A stretch of DNA of 64,000 nt, from positions 894,636 through 958,635 of the forward strand of contig NC_037275.1 in NCBI RefSeq assembly GCF_000002425.4, read 5' to 3'. The notes beneath the pieces were generated by a model that saw only the letters and a list, made by a program, of their open reading frames with translations, ran no database searches and was not told the origin of the DNA. A program made the position numbers and the translations under genes. Of this stretch, positions 43,926 through 56,184 are shown piece by piece (positions within the stretch are counted from its first letter, which is position 1; each line of letters opens with the position of its first letter). This stretch comes from Physcomitrium patens (Eukaryota > Streptophyta > Bryopsida > Funariales > Funariaceae).

Positions 43926-46165
43926 GTGTGAGCTCTCATTTATGCTCCAAAATTTTATTTTTTAAAATTTTTCTTATTTTATGATAATTGAGCATGTTAG
44001 ATTAGAATTTATATAAGTAAAATTTGGTTTTATTAAATTTTTAGAATTTTAACCTTTGATGGTATAAATCCTAGCCTGATTCCTTAACTTAGATTAATTA
44101 AGACCAAAATTTTTAGGATTCAAGATTAGAATAGTAATTTGGTTAGTTTTAATAATTTAGAGGTTGTTAGTGATTGCTATAAGGATTGATTGTGAGCCTA
44201 TGAGTTCACCTACAATCATCTCATATGATTTAGAGTGAATTAGAATTAGAACTTTTTAAAAGATTTAGTAAAATTTAGCAATAATGGTTTTGAAGCTTTT
44301 TCTTCAACTTCAATAAATTCAAGCAGCATGGTGGTTCTTTTAATTAATAGGAATCTTTGTAATGCAATGGTGGAACCGGATTTATCCCATGGAGTGAAGA
44401 AAACAAGATCAGCACCCTCTCCTTCAAAATACAAGTGAAGCAATGAAATTCTCATTTTGAAGAATTTTATAAAAAAATTGCCAAGATTCTTATAAGTAAA
44501 AACTTCCATAAAAATTATAATTGAGCTTGGATTGAAGCATGCAAGTAGTCAATCTTAGCTTAAAAAGATGTTTTGGATACAATAGTGAAGTTAAATTCAC
44601 CAAAAAAATGATTTCTTGACCACGTATGAGAGCCACCATCTTTAGTAATGAGATTGGCTCTTGGATGAATGAAGGCCGTAGATCTAGATTAGGGATCTTA
44701 GAAATCAAGGGTGGAGATGTAGCCACCTTTTTATGAGCCTCCACTCAATTGTATAAGAGAGGCTTGGTTTTCCAAACCCTCTCTCTCTCTTCTTTTAGGT
44801 GAAGGGCAAAGCCATGCTAAAATTTGGCCAAAATCCTAACCTTAATTTTATTTAGATTTTAAATCTTATTGTCAACCTTGTGATTGTGTGTGTATGAATT
44901 TTGAATTATGAAGGATGGTCATTAAGTTTTAAAATATGCTTAATTGAGGTAGATAGCTCCCTCGGCCTTCCAAATATTCCAAGGGTTTTAAGGGCCTTGG
45001 ATTTTCCTCAATCAGTCACTCAGTTTCTTTTTTTTCAATGTAATATTTTATATAGTTGTAGCTTTTGTTGTTAAATTCTTGAAAAGATAAGATTCGCTTG
45101 ATTTGGAATAAGAAGGAATTTTTGGTGAATTTTTGAGTGTGAAGGAGTCGATTGCCTTTGTAGTTTGGATCAATTAAGTTTGGAAAGGCATTTCTCAGTG
45201 CTTGATAATTGGCTTCATTTGAAATTTTGAGAGGATTAAGTTTTATAAGCCAAGCTTTGAATGGCATAAGTTTTATTGGATTTAAAGACAACCTGAATTT
45301 TTAATGAATTTCTCAGTGAAGAGGATTGGTCACCATGGCAATTTAGATTACTCAACTTCAAAGGAGCAATTATTATGACTGGATTATTAGATTGTAACGA
45401 AATTTATTGAATCAGGAATATCTTTAAGTTAGCCTTGTAATAAGTTAAGAATCATTCAAATCAAAGCTAATTAAAAAAATTGGCGAATTTTGGAGTAGAA
45501 GGGGGTTGTTGCCTTTAATTCTTGCGTGTTGTCAAGGTACCTTCGCTTCCACCTCTCTTATTTTATTTTTACTATTATCTTCATAGTGACTTGTAATCTC
45601 TACTTTTCACCTTTTGGCTAATAACTTTTAAGTTTTAACTTTTAACCTTTAATATTCTCACTTTAACTTTTAACTTTAAGTTTTAATTTTAATTTTTAAA
45701 CTTAACTTTTAATTTTCATTCTTAAACTTAATATTTAATTTTAACTTTTAATTTAACCTTTTAATTTTAAATTTAACTTTTAAATTTAATTTTAAATTTA
45801 ACTTTTAAATTTAATTTTAAATTTAACTTTTAAATTTAATTTTAAATTTAAATTTTAAATTTAATTTTAAATTTAACTTTTAAATTTAACTTTTAAATTT
45901 ATTTTTTTAACTTAATTTTTAACTTTAAATTTTAATTCAAACTTAAGTTTTTATTCTTACGATCAATTAATAGTAAAAAATTAATTAATTATTTTTACTA
46001 TTTTTGTATAATAAATTTTATTTAATATTTTAATTTAATGTTGGTAAAAATTGCTTGGAAGTTGTTAATTTGAATTAAACTTCAAACATCCACATTTAAA
46101 TTAATTCAAGAATTTCACAATTGGGAGTCCCTTCATTCCACCCCCTGAACCTATTGTGTGGCATC
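43926..46165 (+). mobile_element. Unclassified 2.2-kb insertion in A2 integrase
   Basis: Lies between integrase text KFRDTL and GAYTRHRRVW, which are adjacent in A1. No coding region recognised. Contains the AT repeat at 45640-45930. Starts near TGAGCTCTCATTTATGC and ends near CCCTGAACCTATTGTGTGGCA. Could be a long solo LTR of another family; exact borders are uncertain. Confidence 0.5.
45640..45930. repeat. AT-only tandem array TTTTAAATTTAA
   Basis: About 290 bp built from TTTTAAATTTAA(C/T) with units of 12-14 bp. Many units are self-complementary (TTTAAATTTAAA-like). Confidence 0.9.
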
Positions 46166-47029
46166 AATTTAATGAGTGATGAATTTGGAGCTTATACTAG
46201 GCATAGAAGAGTTTGGATTATCTATATCAAGATTAAAGAACACTATTAGTAGAAGGACTTATACAAGGATGTGAAGGAGTTTGTGAGCTCTTATAAAGAG
46301 TACCAATTGTAATTCAAGGTGAAGTATAGAGTTGGTATATGTCCTACATATCCACTTGCTATTTATTTTCAATGGATGATTGTTTTAGTTGCCATGCCAA
46401 TAAAAATTTGGAGTATGAAGTATTTAGTTTTGACAAAATAAAAACTCTCCATTTATATAGTAGAGAAGGTATTGCGGTCAAAATCTATGAAGGTGATATG
46501 TTGATTTATTTTGGAAGATATTATATGTTGCTATAAAAACATTGGAAGAATGAGAGCACATCAAGGTGAATTTGATTTAACAGAGGCATAAGATTTTTTT
46601 ACAAGGTATGGAATGCAATTGAAATTAACTACCTCCTACAACTCTAAAGCCAACAATAAAAGTAAAAGGTTGTACCTTCCAATCATTCAAACTTTATTCA
46701 AGGTATATAAGGATCAAATAAGATTGTGGCCTAAGCTTTTTCTATTTTCTTTATGGATAGATAGGATTATTCATAGCACAATTACTAGTTATATGCCAAT
46801 AGATAGGATTATTCATAGCACAATTACTAGTTATATGCCAATAGAATTGATATTGGGACAAAATTTATTAATGCCTACAAAAAAATCTATTTTTTCTTGG
46901 TTATTTTTTTCTTGAAAAGATAGCATTGATAGAAAGAGATTGTTAGAACTTTGAATTCACAAGTTAAAAAGATTGCTCAAGAATCATCAAGCTACTATAG
47001 AAAAGCTTAAGATAGTAAGGTTGAACAAT
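46166..47029 (+). pseudogene. pol: A2 integrase core
   Basis: Contains HRRVWIIYIKIKEHY, KDLYKDVKEFV, CPTYPLAIYFQWMIV, GMQLKLTTSYNSKAN then SKRLYLPIIQTLFKV. The Asp of the first block and the Glu block (NAKSERGH in A1) are altered: SKAN-NKSKRLY has Lys for Glu. At 46757-46840 a 42-bp unit is exactly duplicated, giving IDRIIHSTITSYMP twice in frame. Confidence 0.82.
46757..46840 (+). repeat. Exact 42-bp tandem duplication
   Basis: Unit 1 46757-46798, unit 2 46799-46840, identical; begins ATAGATAGGATTATTC and ends ATATGCCA. 14 codons, in frame with integrase. A1 has a single copy (4337-4378 region). Confidence 0.97.
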
Positions 47030-47873
47030 TGTAGAATGGATAGGATATTTTCTATTTTATAATACATAATATGTAGGATTAAGAAAAACTAGTAAACTGA
47101 TCAATGGATAGTTTAGAAGGCAGGATAGATGATGTAGTCAAAAAAAGTAATTATCATCGATTGTGTAGTGGTTGGCATTTCGATGAAAGCATAAGTAATT
47201 TGAAGAAGAAATAAAAAGAGCCAAATTGTGATAGTCATGAGCCATGGTAAGTTTGGTGCTACCTCTTTGTTTCTTTTTTTTTTCTGGTAGAAGAAGAATA
47301 ATGGATAGTATTTGAATAATATGAAGTGAAATTTTGGAATGAAATAAAGATTTGACTTAGATGATGTCAAATGAGAAATTAAATTTATTGTATGCTGAAT
47401 TATAAGTTGAGGATTGAAAATTTGATAATAGAAGATATTTGTAAAGTATGGATATAAATGGGAGAATTATAATACATTGAATATTGAAATTCAAGAAGAA
47501 GTTTGTGGAGTCTGGAATTGTGTGAAACAGATTACTGGGAATGACAATTAGTTTTGGAAAATTCCAATGATTGGATTATAGAATGTTTTATACAGTCTTT
47601 TAAGATAGTATAGTATTACCTATTATTGTCATAAGTTTGGAAAAGAGATAAGACAGTGAATACATAAGATAGAATTATCAATTGTAATATTTTTTTTGAT
47701 AGAATGCAAAAGACATATAATATTTTTGGATATTTTAGTTGATCATGAGATAGTTAATTGTGTGACCTTAATGAGAAAATTCATGCGGATAGTCTTTCCT
47801 CGTGTTTGAATTTTTTTATACAAGTTTATTTTGATTAAATTAATCTAGAGTAAGTAAAATAATAATGACAACA
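47030..47873 (+). repeat. Family B solo LTR (B6)
   Basis: Starts TGTAGAATGGATAGG and ends near AATGACAACA; contains GTGATAGTCATGAGCC and AAGTTTGGTGCTACCTCTTTG. Flanks ACAAT / ACAAA suggest a 5-bp target duplication with one change. Integrase text of A2 resumes directly after it (RFNKIH as RFDKQH in A1). Confidence 0.82.
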
Positions 47874-48282
47874 ACAAAGAGAGGTTTAATAAAATTCATT
47901 GATTAAGGCCTAAACTAATTAAAGTGAATGATTGGTTTTGATTTATGATAGTAATTTGATGTACCAACATTCTACACTTTGTAAGTTTATACAGCATTGA
48001 TTTGAACCCTATGTGATAGTTGAAGTATATAATAATACAACTTATTTTCTTTCAGAGTAGGATGGAAGACCATTGAAGACTAGGATTGTAAGAAAGCAAA
48101 TTAAAGTATTCAAGCAGTGAGATGAGATGAATTATATAGAAGATTTAGAAACTTTTGAACCTCAATATTTTGATCAATGGTTTAAAAGAGATACAACTTA
48201 CATTGACTCTGATTTTGATGATTGTGGTATTGTGGTCTAATTTTTTAGTACATATTAAAATATGTGTAAGTTAAAAAAGGAT
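47874..48282 (+). pseudogene. pol: A2 integrase C-terminal region
   Basis: RFNKIH-LRPK, the equivalents of QHSTLRKF, and DGRPLKTRIVRKQIKVFK follow A1 4570-4810 closely, with stops. Acidic tail text near 48180-48230 (DSDFDD). TTAAAAAAGGAT before 48283 is the left half of the polypurine tract. Confidence 0.75.
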
Positions 48283-49052
48283 TGTAGAATAGATATTAGT
48301 TCATTTTTGTAAGATATTAATAAAATAGATTAATAATCCATAGAATAGTCAGTTTAGGAGGATGGATGATTGATTCAATTATTAAAAGTGGTTATTATAG
48401 GATTACAAATAGAATCTGGAAATCAGTAGCAATTATATAGGAGTTGTAGAAGTTTGTTGGAGGGCCAGACTGTCATAGTCATGAGCCGGGGTTAAGCTTG
48501 GTGCTTCCTCTTTGTTTCTTTTATTTTCTTTGTTGTTGAAGAGGAATGGATAGTTTTTGAATACTGAAAAGTGAGTCTGTGGAATAAATTAGAGATTGAT
48601 TTATGAGTTATTGATTATGTAATTGGAGTATTATATGATTGAATTATATGAGAAGTTATTGAAAGATTGATTTTGGATGGAAGATTATGATTGTTGTTTA
48701 TTGAGAGTTGTGTGTGTGTATTTCGACAGAGAAAGTGTGTGATTACAGGAATTCTGTGAATTCAGATTGGTTGGAGTGAAGTCTATTATTCCTAGTGTTG
48801 GATGGAATTTATTGAGTTTTGAGCAGTCTTTTGAGAGTGCAGGGTTGCACATTGTAGTTATCAGTTGATAAAGGAGTATTGTTACTGGGAAGAAGCATTG
48901 TAGTATTTCTTAGTATTTTAGTGGTTTGAAATACAGTTAATTGTATAACCCTAACAAGTGAAACTCATGCGCTTAGTCTTTCCTTGTATTCAAATTCTCC
49001 TATACAGGTTTATTCTGGAAGGAATTGTAGGATAAGTAAAAAAAAAATCACA
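48283..49052 (+). repeat. Family B solo LTR (B5) with perfect target duplication
   Basis: 770 bp, TGTAGAATAGATATTAG to AAAAATCACA, flanked by AGGAT on both sides (48278-48282, 49053-49057). It lies inside the polypurine tract of A2. Confidence 0.93.
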
Positions 49053-49060
49053 AGGATAAA

Positions 49061-49740
49061 TGTCATGATGCACTTAATTTAAGTGCATCAAAGTTATTTG
49101 GAGGGCAATTAATTTCACTTATAGGAAGACATGAATATAATGCTAATATATTTATAAATTTGAATAAAATTTAGAATAAAATATTGTAGACTTAAATAGA
49201 TTATTTAAGCTTAAAGGTATTATCTTTTAAGATAGATATCTAATTATATAGTGATTTAAGACTATTATTAGAAGAAGGTTAGAGCAAGGATTTTAGAATC
49301 AAGTAGTATTTTTTTTGTTGTTTTTGGAAGGAGAGATTCAAAAATAATTTGGATTTTTTTATGCTATTTCTTGTGTTTTGATCTTTTTGTATTGATATTT
49401 GGAAAAAAGTAAGATCTGATTGTAAGCTTTTTAATAAGTTTTAGTACATAAGAAATAAAATTGTGGCAAAGGAGATCCAAACAAATTTGTAAAAAGAGTT
49501 AGTGGAATTTTTGAGTAGTGAATTTGAAGACTAGTTTGGAGATTTTTATACTATTTATTTTATTTTTTTTCTTTATTTTTATTTTTATTCTCAATAAGCA
49601 AAATTTTACTTAGATTGAATTAGTAATAAACGAATTATAGATATTTTAGTGAAAAGAGGTTTGAATTTGAGATTAGAATTAGGAATCGAGTTCATTCTAG
49701 TGCAAGAAAGGAATTAATCTATAAATTATACCTAGCCTTT
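49061..49740 (+). repeat. A2 3' LTR, left part
   Basis: Begins TGTCATGATGCACTT after a purine-rich AAAAAAGGATAAA tract (seen when B5 is ignored). An 11-bp inverted repeat (TGATGCACTTA / TAAGTGCATCA) lies at 49066-49090. The right end is not clear; D3 sequence starts around 49740. Confidence 0.65.
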
Positions 49741-50289
49741 GGCTTTCCTTTTATATTTGATTTTATTTGGAACAACATTATGCTTTTTTATAACCTATTT
49801 ATGATCAAAGACCTTGTGTTCTCTTGAATTTAATAATTCTTCTTTTAAAGTATCAAGAGCCTCAACTTGTTTTATAAACAAAGAATTTGTCAAAAAATAA
49901 GAAATATCTATAGTCAAAAAAACTAAATCCATACATATAAAAGTCTTAAATGATTGTTTGTTTTCTTTTGAAGATGTTACTTATGAGTCAATTCTTTTAA
50001 ATATAATAATTAAAGATTATAATAATATAATAATATTTAATATGATAAGATCTTTGTTTAATCCAATTATTTTAGGATTATCATGGTTAGAAAAATATAA
50101 TCTTTAGATAGATTGTATTTCTTATAACTTTAAATTTTCTTGTAGTTTAATCCAAAATCTTGATAGTAAAATAGAAGTAGATAAACTTAATATATCCAAA
50201 TTCATATTAATAGATACAATAGTTTTTATGCATATTTCAAAAGAAGAATTATCTTTTACTATATATGCTACACCTATTTTTGATACTAA

Positions 50290-51300
50290 AAAGATATTAA
50301 GTGGTATTCTTAGTTAATATCAAGTTTTTCAAGATATTTTTAAAAAAAATATAAATATTCTTCCAAAGCATGAATCCTACAATTGTGTAATTAATCTATG
50401 AAAAAGAGCTCAACTACCATTTGGACCAATCTATAACTTATTGTAAAATGAGTTGGTTGCACTTAAGAAGTAAATTGACAAGAATTTGGCTAAAAACTTC
50501 ATGTGCCACTTGAAATCTCTAGCATGAATTCTCATCTTATTTGTGAAGAAAAAAAATAGATATCTGTAGATATTTGTAGACTATCAAAGACTTAACAAGA
50601 TCACCATCAAAAACATGTATCTTCTACCTTTAATTTTAAGACTTCTTGATCAATTTAATCAAGCAAAGATCTACACAAAAATAGATCTATAAAGAGTATA
50701 TAATTTGGTTTGCATTAAAAAAACAAATTGAATAAAAGATTGTTTTTCAAACTAGGTATAGATATTTCAAATATAATGTCATACCTTTTAGATTCATGAA
50801 TGTACTAGCTTTTTTTCAATATCTCATGAATGATACCTTTTGTGAGTTTTTTAATGATTTTATTGTCTATTATTTAAATGATATTCTAATCTATTCTAAG
50901 AATACAAAAGAATATAAACTTTATATTTTTTGTGTGTTACAAAAACTTAGAGATGCAGGATTATATGTAAAAGGTAAAAAAGTATGTATTGTATACTATT
51001 AAAGTTAATTTCTTAGAATACATCATTTTCAAAAAAAGATTAATAATATATCCTAAAAAGATCCAAACTATTATAGATTGAAAGGTCTCAAAATTGTCAA
51101 AGATGTGTAATATTTTTTAGAATTTTTCAATTATTATTGAATCTTTATGAAGAATTTTTTTTTCAAATTATGGTTCATCTTATATGTCTAATATATAAAG
51201 AAAAACTTAAGTAGAACAAAGAAGCAAAAATATCTTTTGAAGCTTAAAGACAATATTTATTTCTGTACTAATTTTATGTTGCATCGATTTTTTTAAGATA
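50290..51300 (+). pseudogene. pol: D3 reverse transcriptase
   Basis: Frame-broken text shows [59 protein letters not shown] and KIYTKIDL (first Asp), then FMNVLAFFQYLMNDTFCEF and VYYLNDILIYSKN at 50796-51002. YLND has Asn for the first Asp of YxDD. The PPFGPIYNLS-type start is typical of Sushi/Tf1-like Ty3 elements. Confidence 0.8.
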
Positions 51301-52100
51301 TTTTTTATAGAAATAGATGTATCAAACTTTGCTATAGGAATTATTTTATTACAAATGGAAGTAGGTAATAAGTTCCTCTCAATTTCTTTTTATTCCATGA
51401 AATTTTCAACAACTGAGATTAACTACAAGATCTACAATAAAGAACTTTTTGTAATTGTGGATTCATTTCAAGAATGGCATCATTATCTAGAAGGTGCTTC
51501 TAATCTAGTTTTTGTGTATATGGATCATAAGAACTTCAAGTACTCTATATTGGCACCTATTTTGAATTGTTGCCAAGTTTATTGAAATATGTCTTTATTA
51601 AGATTTGATATCAAAATCAACTATATATCCAAAAAAAAATAAGGTTTATTGGATCTTCTTTTGAGGCATTCTTATTTTGCACCAAAAGAAGGACATAAAA
51701 CTTTTTATCAATAAAGAATGATTTATTTGAAGCCAAAGCATTTTTTATCTTTGAATAATAAAATCAACATTAACTATTGACTTAACCTTTGTCAAGCAAA
51801 TTCAATCAAGTATTTCTTTTGATCCTCTTATTTATGATATCAAAAATAATTCTTTTAAGTCTCATAATACTTTCAATTTTGAGTTTAAAAATAATCTATT
51901 TTATTTTGAAGAAAAATTATACATTTCAAAAGACAAAGCTCAGTTATGTATTCTTCAAATTTGTCATGACTTTCTAATAGTTGGATATTCTGGATACAAT
52001 AAGACTTTAGAGCTAATATCTAGAGATTTTTGGCGGCTTTAAATGTGGAAGGCATCAAAGAGTTTGTACAATTATGTGATATTTGTTCAAAATCCAAAAT
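51301..52100 (+). pseudogene. pol: D3 RNase H and integrase zinc region
   Basis: FLSISFYSMKFSTTEINYKI, YNKELFVIVDSFQEWHHYLE, then VYMDHKNFKYS. 51600-52000 follows D2 22430-22890 (FKNNLFYFEEKLY-type block). Stops throughout. Confidence 0.78.
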
Positions 52101-53107
52101 TCCTCATCATTGACTTTATGGACTTTTTTACCATTACTTATTCTAGAATAATCATGGTCTTATGTTTCTATGGATTTTATCATAGATCTTTTAATCTCAA
52201 GTTCATATGATTCTTATTTGTGATAGTAGATTTATTTATCAAAATAGTATATTTTTTATTATATACAAAATCTATTATAGGTGAAAAAATGGCTAAGCTT
52301 TTTTTCAACACCATCTATCACTATTATAGATTGCTCAAGGATATTATATTCGATGGAGGAACTCAATTTATATTAAGATTTTGGATAACCTTTTTTAAGA
52401 TATTAAAGATGGATATAAAATTATCTTTGGCTTTTTATCCTCAAATTGATAGACAAACAGAACAAGTGAATTAAGTTCTAGAGCAATATATGAGGAGTAC
52501 CATCAATCATCATGAAGATGATTGGATAATTTTTTTGCCATTAGCAAAATTTACATACAATAATTTGATATTTATTTATTCAAAAAATACTTTTTTTACT
52601 AATTATGGTTATTATCCATAATTTGATATTTTTGACTTTTCAAAAGTTGATAATTTTATGCCAAAATTTTGACAAATTATTTGTCAGAGCTACATGCAAC
52701 AATAAAGGCTTAATTAAAAGAAGCTCAAGAATAACAAAAGAATAATATAAATTCTTATTATAAGAAATAACCACAATTCAATATAGGTGATAAGATATGG
52801 CTACTTTGTCACAATATCAAGACTACTAATACTTATAATAAGTTGGACTATTATAGGCTTGAATCTTTTTCTATCAATAAATAAATCAATCATGTTGCTT
52901 ATCTATTATATTTACTAAAGTCTATAAAGATCCATCATGTATTCCATTCCTTTTTTTATGAGCCATATAAAACAATGAATATCTTGAGAAGAAGAAAATG
53001 CCACCTCTTCTTATAGAAGTGGATAATAATCAAGAATTTGAGGTGGAAGAAGTCTTAGATTTAAGGTGGCACCAAAATAGGTTGAAATATCTTGTTTATT
53101 AGCATTG
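52101..53107 (+). pseudogene. pol: D3 integrase core and chromodomain start
   Basis: VSMDFIIDL-like first Asp block, IVDLFIKIVYFLLYTKSII, LLKDIIFDGGTQFIL (second Asp), KLSLAFYPQIDRQTEQVN (Glu). Then DDW-IFLPLAKFTYNN and, at 53030-53107, FEVEEVLDLRWHQNRLKYL, the chromodomain start, cut at 53108. Confidence 0.8.
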
Positions 53108-54607
53108 TGTCATGTTGTAATTCAGCTATTATGTAAAAATAATATATATAAATATTTAATGTATAAGAGCTACATTATTAAATTTTAATTATTCAAAAAA
53201 TATAATTAGATTATTACTTTGAAGTAATTAGTTTAAAAAGACTATTATTAAGGTTGATTTTATCTTGTTAATAGTTTTACATATTTAGAGCCACCTTTAT
53301 TAGATATTGGTGATCCTTGAAATCATGTTTTATTTTTTTATTTGGTGTTTAGGCCATATATTAAATAAATCTTATAAGAATAAAGACTGGAGAAGGATTT
53401 TGGTAGCAAAAAGAATAGTTAGAATATCCATAAGATGAATGAAGATGGATGATGAAAATCTCCATTGCTATTCATCAAAAGGTATATCTAATAGGCTTCA
53501 AGGGAGCTACCCAAGGCCTTATTAGGGACTAGAATTAATCTTTTTAAGTTATTCAAACTTAAAAGACTAAAATCAAGAAGTTCAAGTTTTTGGCTATGGT
53601 TTTGGTGCAAATTTTAGGTGATTTGGAATTTTTATAAAAAAGATATAGGAGCTTAAAGTTAAGATGTGGATTTTGTATCTACTATTATTTTTTTGTCATG
53701 CATATGGAATGCAATGAAGAATCAGTTACTAAGATTGGAGAGAGCACTTTTTTGGCTATACTTTTTACATACTGCTTTATGAATTCTAAGTTGGGATAAA
53801 GGAATTATAGGAAGTTGAAGTAAACACTTGTGAACAAAGGGCAATAAGTGACCCGATTTACTAGTGGTTGTGTTTTGAGCTATATTTTGAACAATATGAT
53901 AAGATTTTGACTAAAAATTTATAAGAATGTATGTTATCATGTTAATAAAATTTATACAATTTTTTTTTGAAATTTGAAGTTTTGATTTTTGAGATATGGA
54001 AAACATAGTATTAAAATGCTTGTAAATTAGGATTTAAATCATATTTTTTGTGGTAAAGCTTAAGAATAAATTCTACATTATCTTAAAATCTAAGAAAAAT
54101 TGAATATTTGAATCAAGAAATATAAATTTCTAAAATTCAAAGAAAAAAATCTTTACAAAAAAATATATATATTTTAAAATGATTTTACTATAATTTTAGT
54201 ATTTTATACAAAATAAAGGGATTTTTGAGACCCAAGACTTTATATATATGTTAAAGATAGAGATATGGAGCTATGAAAAATTTATAATATAAAGATGGAT
54301 ATTTGTAAGAGGATTATGGATTTTTTTTGAGATTATGAAAAATCAAACTTATTAGCAAAAAATTAATTATGATTTGGGGTAGCAAATGATGTTAGAGAAT
54401 TTCTAAATGCTTTAGAAAGCCTTATATATAAAGCTTTTTAAATATAAAAGGATTTTATTAATAAAATATCTTTAAATACTATTATATTTTTTTGGCCTCT
54501 ATAATAAGAAAATATCACTTATTAGAATCTATCCAATAAGCTAAAGCTAAACTCTCTATAGTTAAATATCTAGTGTATTCTTAGGTAGAAAATGACGCCA
54601 TATGACA
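53108..54607 (+). repeat. Family A LTR (A5) in D3 chromodomain
   Basis: TGTCATGTTGTAATTCAGC start; ends ...TAGTGTATTCTTAGG then GCCATATGACA at 54607. 1.5 kb. The right flank is not the rest of D3, so a later rearrangement happened at 54607/54608. Confidence 0.78.
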
Positions 54608-55010
54608 CCAATATCATGGCAAGTCCAAATAGTTCAATCATCTTATTTTCAAAAACTTGATTTAATTTCATTTTCCATATATAATATCTTAAGTACTTTA
54701 AAATATTTCTTCCATCAAATTGGTTCTTTTTATTGACCACTACTTGCAATATTTTGGTTGCCAAAACTTCTTTGCAATTATTGCTTTGTTTTTTTTATAT
54801 AGATAATGAAAAAACTTGAAACATACTTGCAATGGTTGGATCTATGTACATACTTTGTCCATTAGAAGAAACTTCACTAAAAGCTCTACTTAAAGCTCTT
54901 CCCATAGCTCCTTTAAAATTCTTAGTCTTATTCTTTATTAAATAAAAATAAAAATAATTAAACTCCAATACCTCCCACCTCAATCATTCGAATTGATTTT
55001 ACCACTTATT
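54608..55010 (-). pseudogene. gag: A6 Gag start and leader
   Basis: Minus strand MATKILQVVVNKKNQFDGRN, then ILKYLRYYIWKMKLNQ and KMIELFGLAM, matching the A4 capsid (INKFGRFEGCNITKFLQVY). Cut at 54608. The leader up to the LTR contains the PBS-like TGGTAAAATCAATTC (about 54992-55006). Confidence 0.65.
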
Positions 55011-56184
55011 TTGTATTATGTGAAGTCTTGCTTAAGAATGAACCAGGCATTTGGCTGTAGAAGGTAAAAAGAAAATTACAATAAGATCCTAATAGCTCTA
55101 ATAGAATCCTAAATAAACTCCAATCAAAATTTAATAATTCTAATCAAGCTTTAATCAAATCCAAAAGAAATATTAAAGAAATTATTAAAAAATACAAAGA
55201 AATCCTAAAAAACCTCTAAAGAAATTACAAAGAAATCATAAAGAAATAATAAGTAGAACCTAAAGAAATCCAAAAGAAATCCACAAAAAATCCTAATCAA
55301 ATCTTACTTTAGTCATAATTAAAATTCTAATGGACTTTAACTAAATCCTAGGTCAAATCTTAATAAAATCTAAGACCAAATCCTAGACAAATCCTAAATC
55401 CTAAAAAATCATAAATCCTCAATCAAATCCTAGACAAATCAACCTAATCCTAAGGCAATTTAGAACCTCAATATCTATCAATTGTACTATTGACCTTGTT
55501 CAAGATTTTATATACCTTTCAACAACTTAGTTTGCAACAAGCATACAAAATTTGAAGAAGATTGAACTTACCAAATAGAAGATCGATCCTAAATTTTGCT
55601 TGGGTGTTGCCAAGCCTCCTACTCCAATCTAAATGTTAAACTTTCAGCACTAATATTTCCTTCTTGAACTATTAAATTGCTTCTAAAATTAACCTAAACT
55701 ATTGAAAATCAAGTCTAAATTCCATATAAAAAAAATTCATTTCAATCCAATTAATAAATTGCTAAAGATATTTAAAATACTTATTGACCTTCAAATTCCA
55801 ATTTTTGAGACCTCAATCTACAAAAACCTTTTCACACTTTGATCTAACTCTTTGATTGATCTCAAAATTTGCACACATACTAATAATAAGAATAACAACA
55901 CATTTCTTGAAATTTACTTATACATACATTTCAGAACTCAAGAAACTCCTAATTTTGTAAACATAATTTTATTTTTTAAAATCCAATCCAACCAAGAATA
56001 TTACTAACTTTGAAAATCTCCCAAGAACTAAATATTAACTTGATTGATATAAAACCAATTCTTAAAAATGTTTTTGCTAATTTCTCTCAAATTCCACTCT
56101 TTGATCTATCTAAGAATCCTAAAGTCACTATAGGTATGCATTTTTGTCCCTCAGGGTGTAATTTTGATCCATGTTAACAATAGG
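55011..56184 (-). repeat. Family A LTR (A6 5' LTR, outer end missing)
   Basis: Minus strand ends CTTCTACAGCCAAATGCC..., then TTCACATAATACAA. Contains inverted TTTAGG-type array (about 55300-55470). Its beginning is lost where the next LTR starts. Confidence 0.75.

Larger units (their letters stand above)
43470..49740 (+). mobile_element. Ty3/gypsy element A2, fragmented
   Basis: Pieces collinear with A1: RNase H end and integrase start (43470-43925), integrase core (46166-47029), integrase C-terminus (47874-48240), polypurine region and 3' LTR (49061 on). It is interrupted by an unclassified insertion (43926-46165) and B LTRs (47030-47873, 48283-49052). Much more AT-rich than A1, so older. 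Confidence 0.78.
49741..53107 (+). mobile_element. Ty3 chromovirus element D3 (pol part)
   Basis: Protease-RT-RNase H-integrase-chromodomain order, all degraded. Cut on the right by an A LTR inside the chromodomain. The left part (49741-50290) has no clear motifs; it should hold the protease. Confidence 0.75.

Noticed and set aside
44246..45291. Minus-strand open frames in the 2.2-kb insertion
   Set aside because: Short, AT-biased, no motif and no conservation visible.
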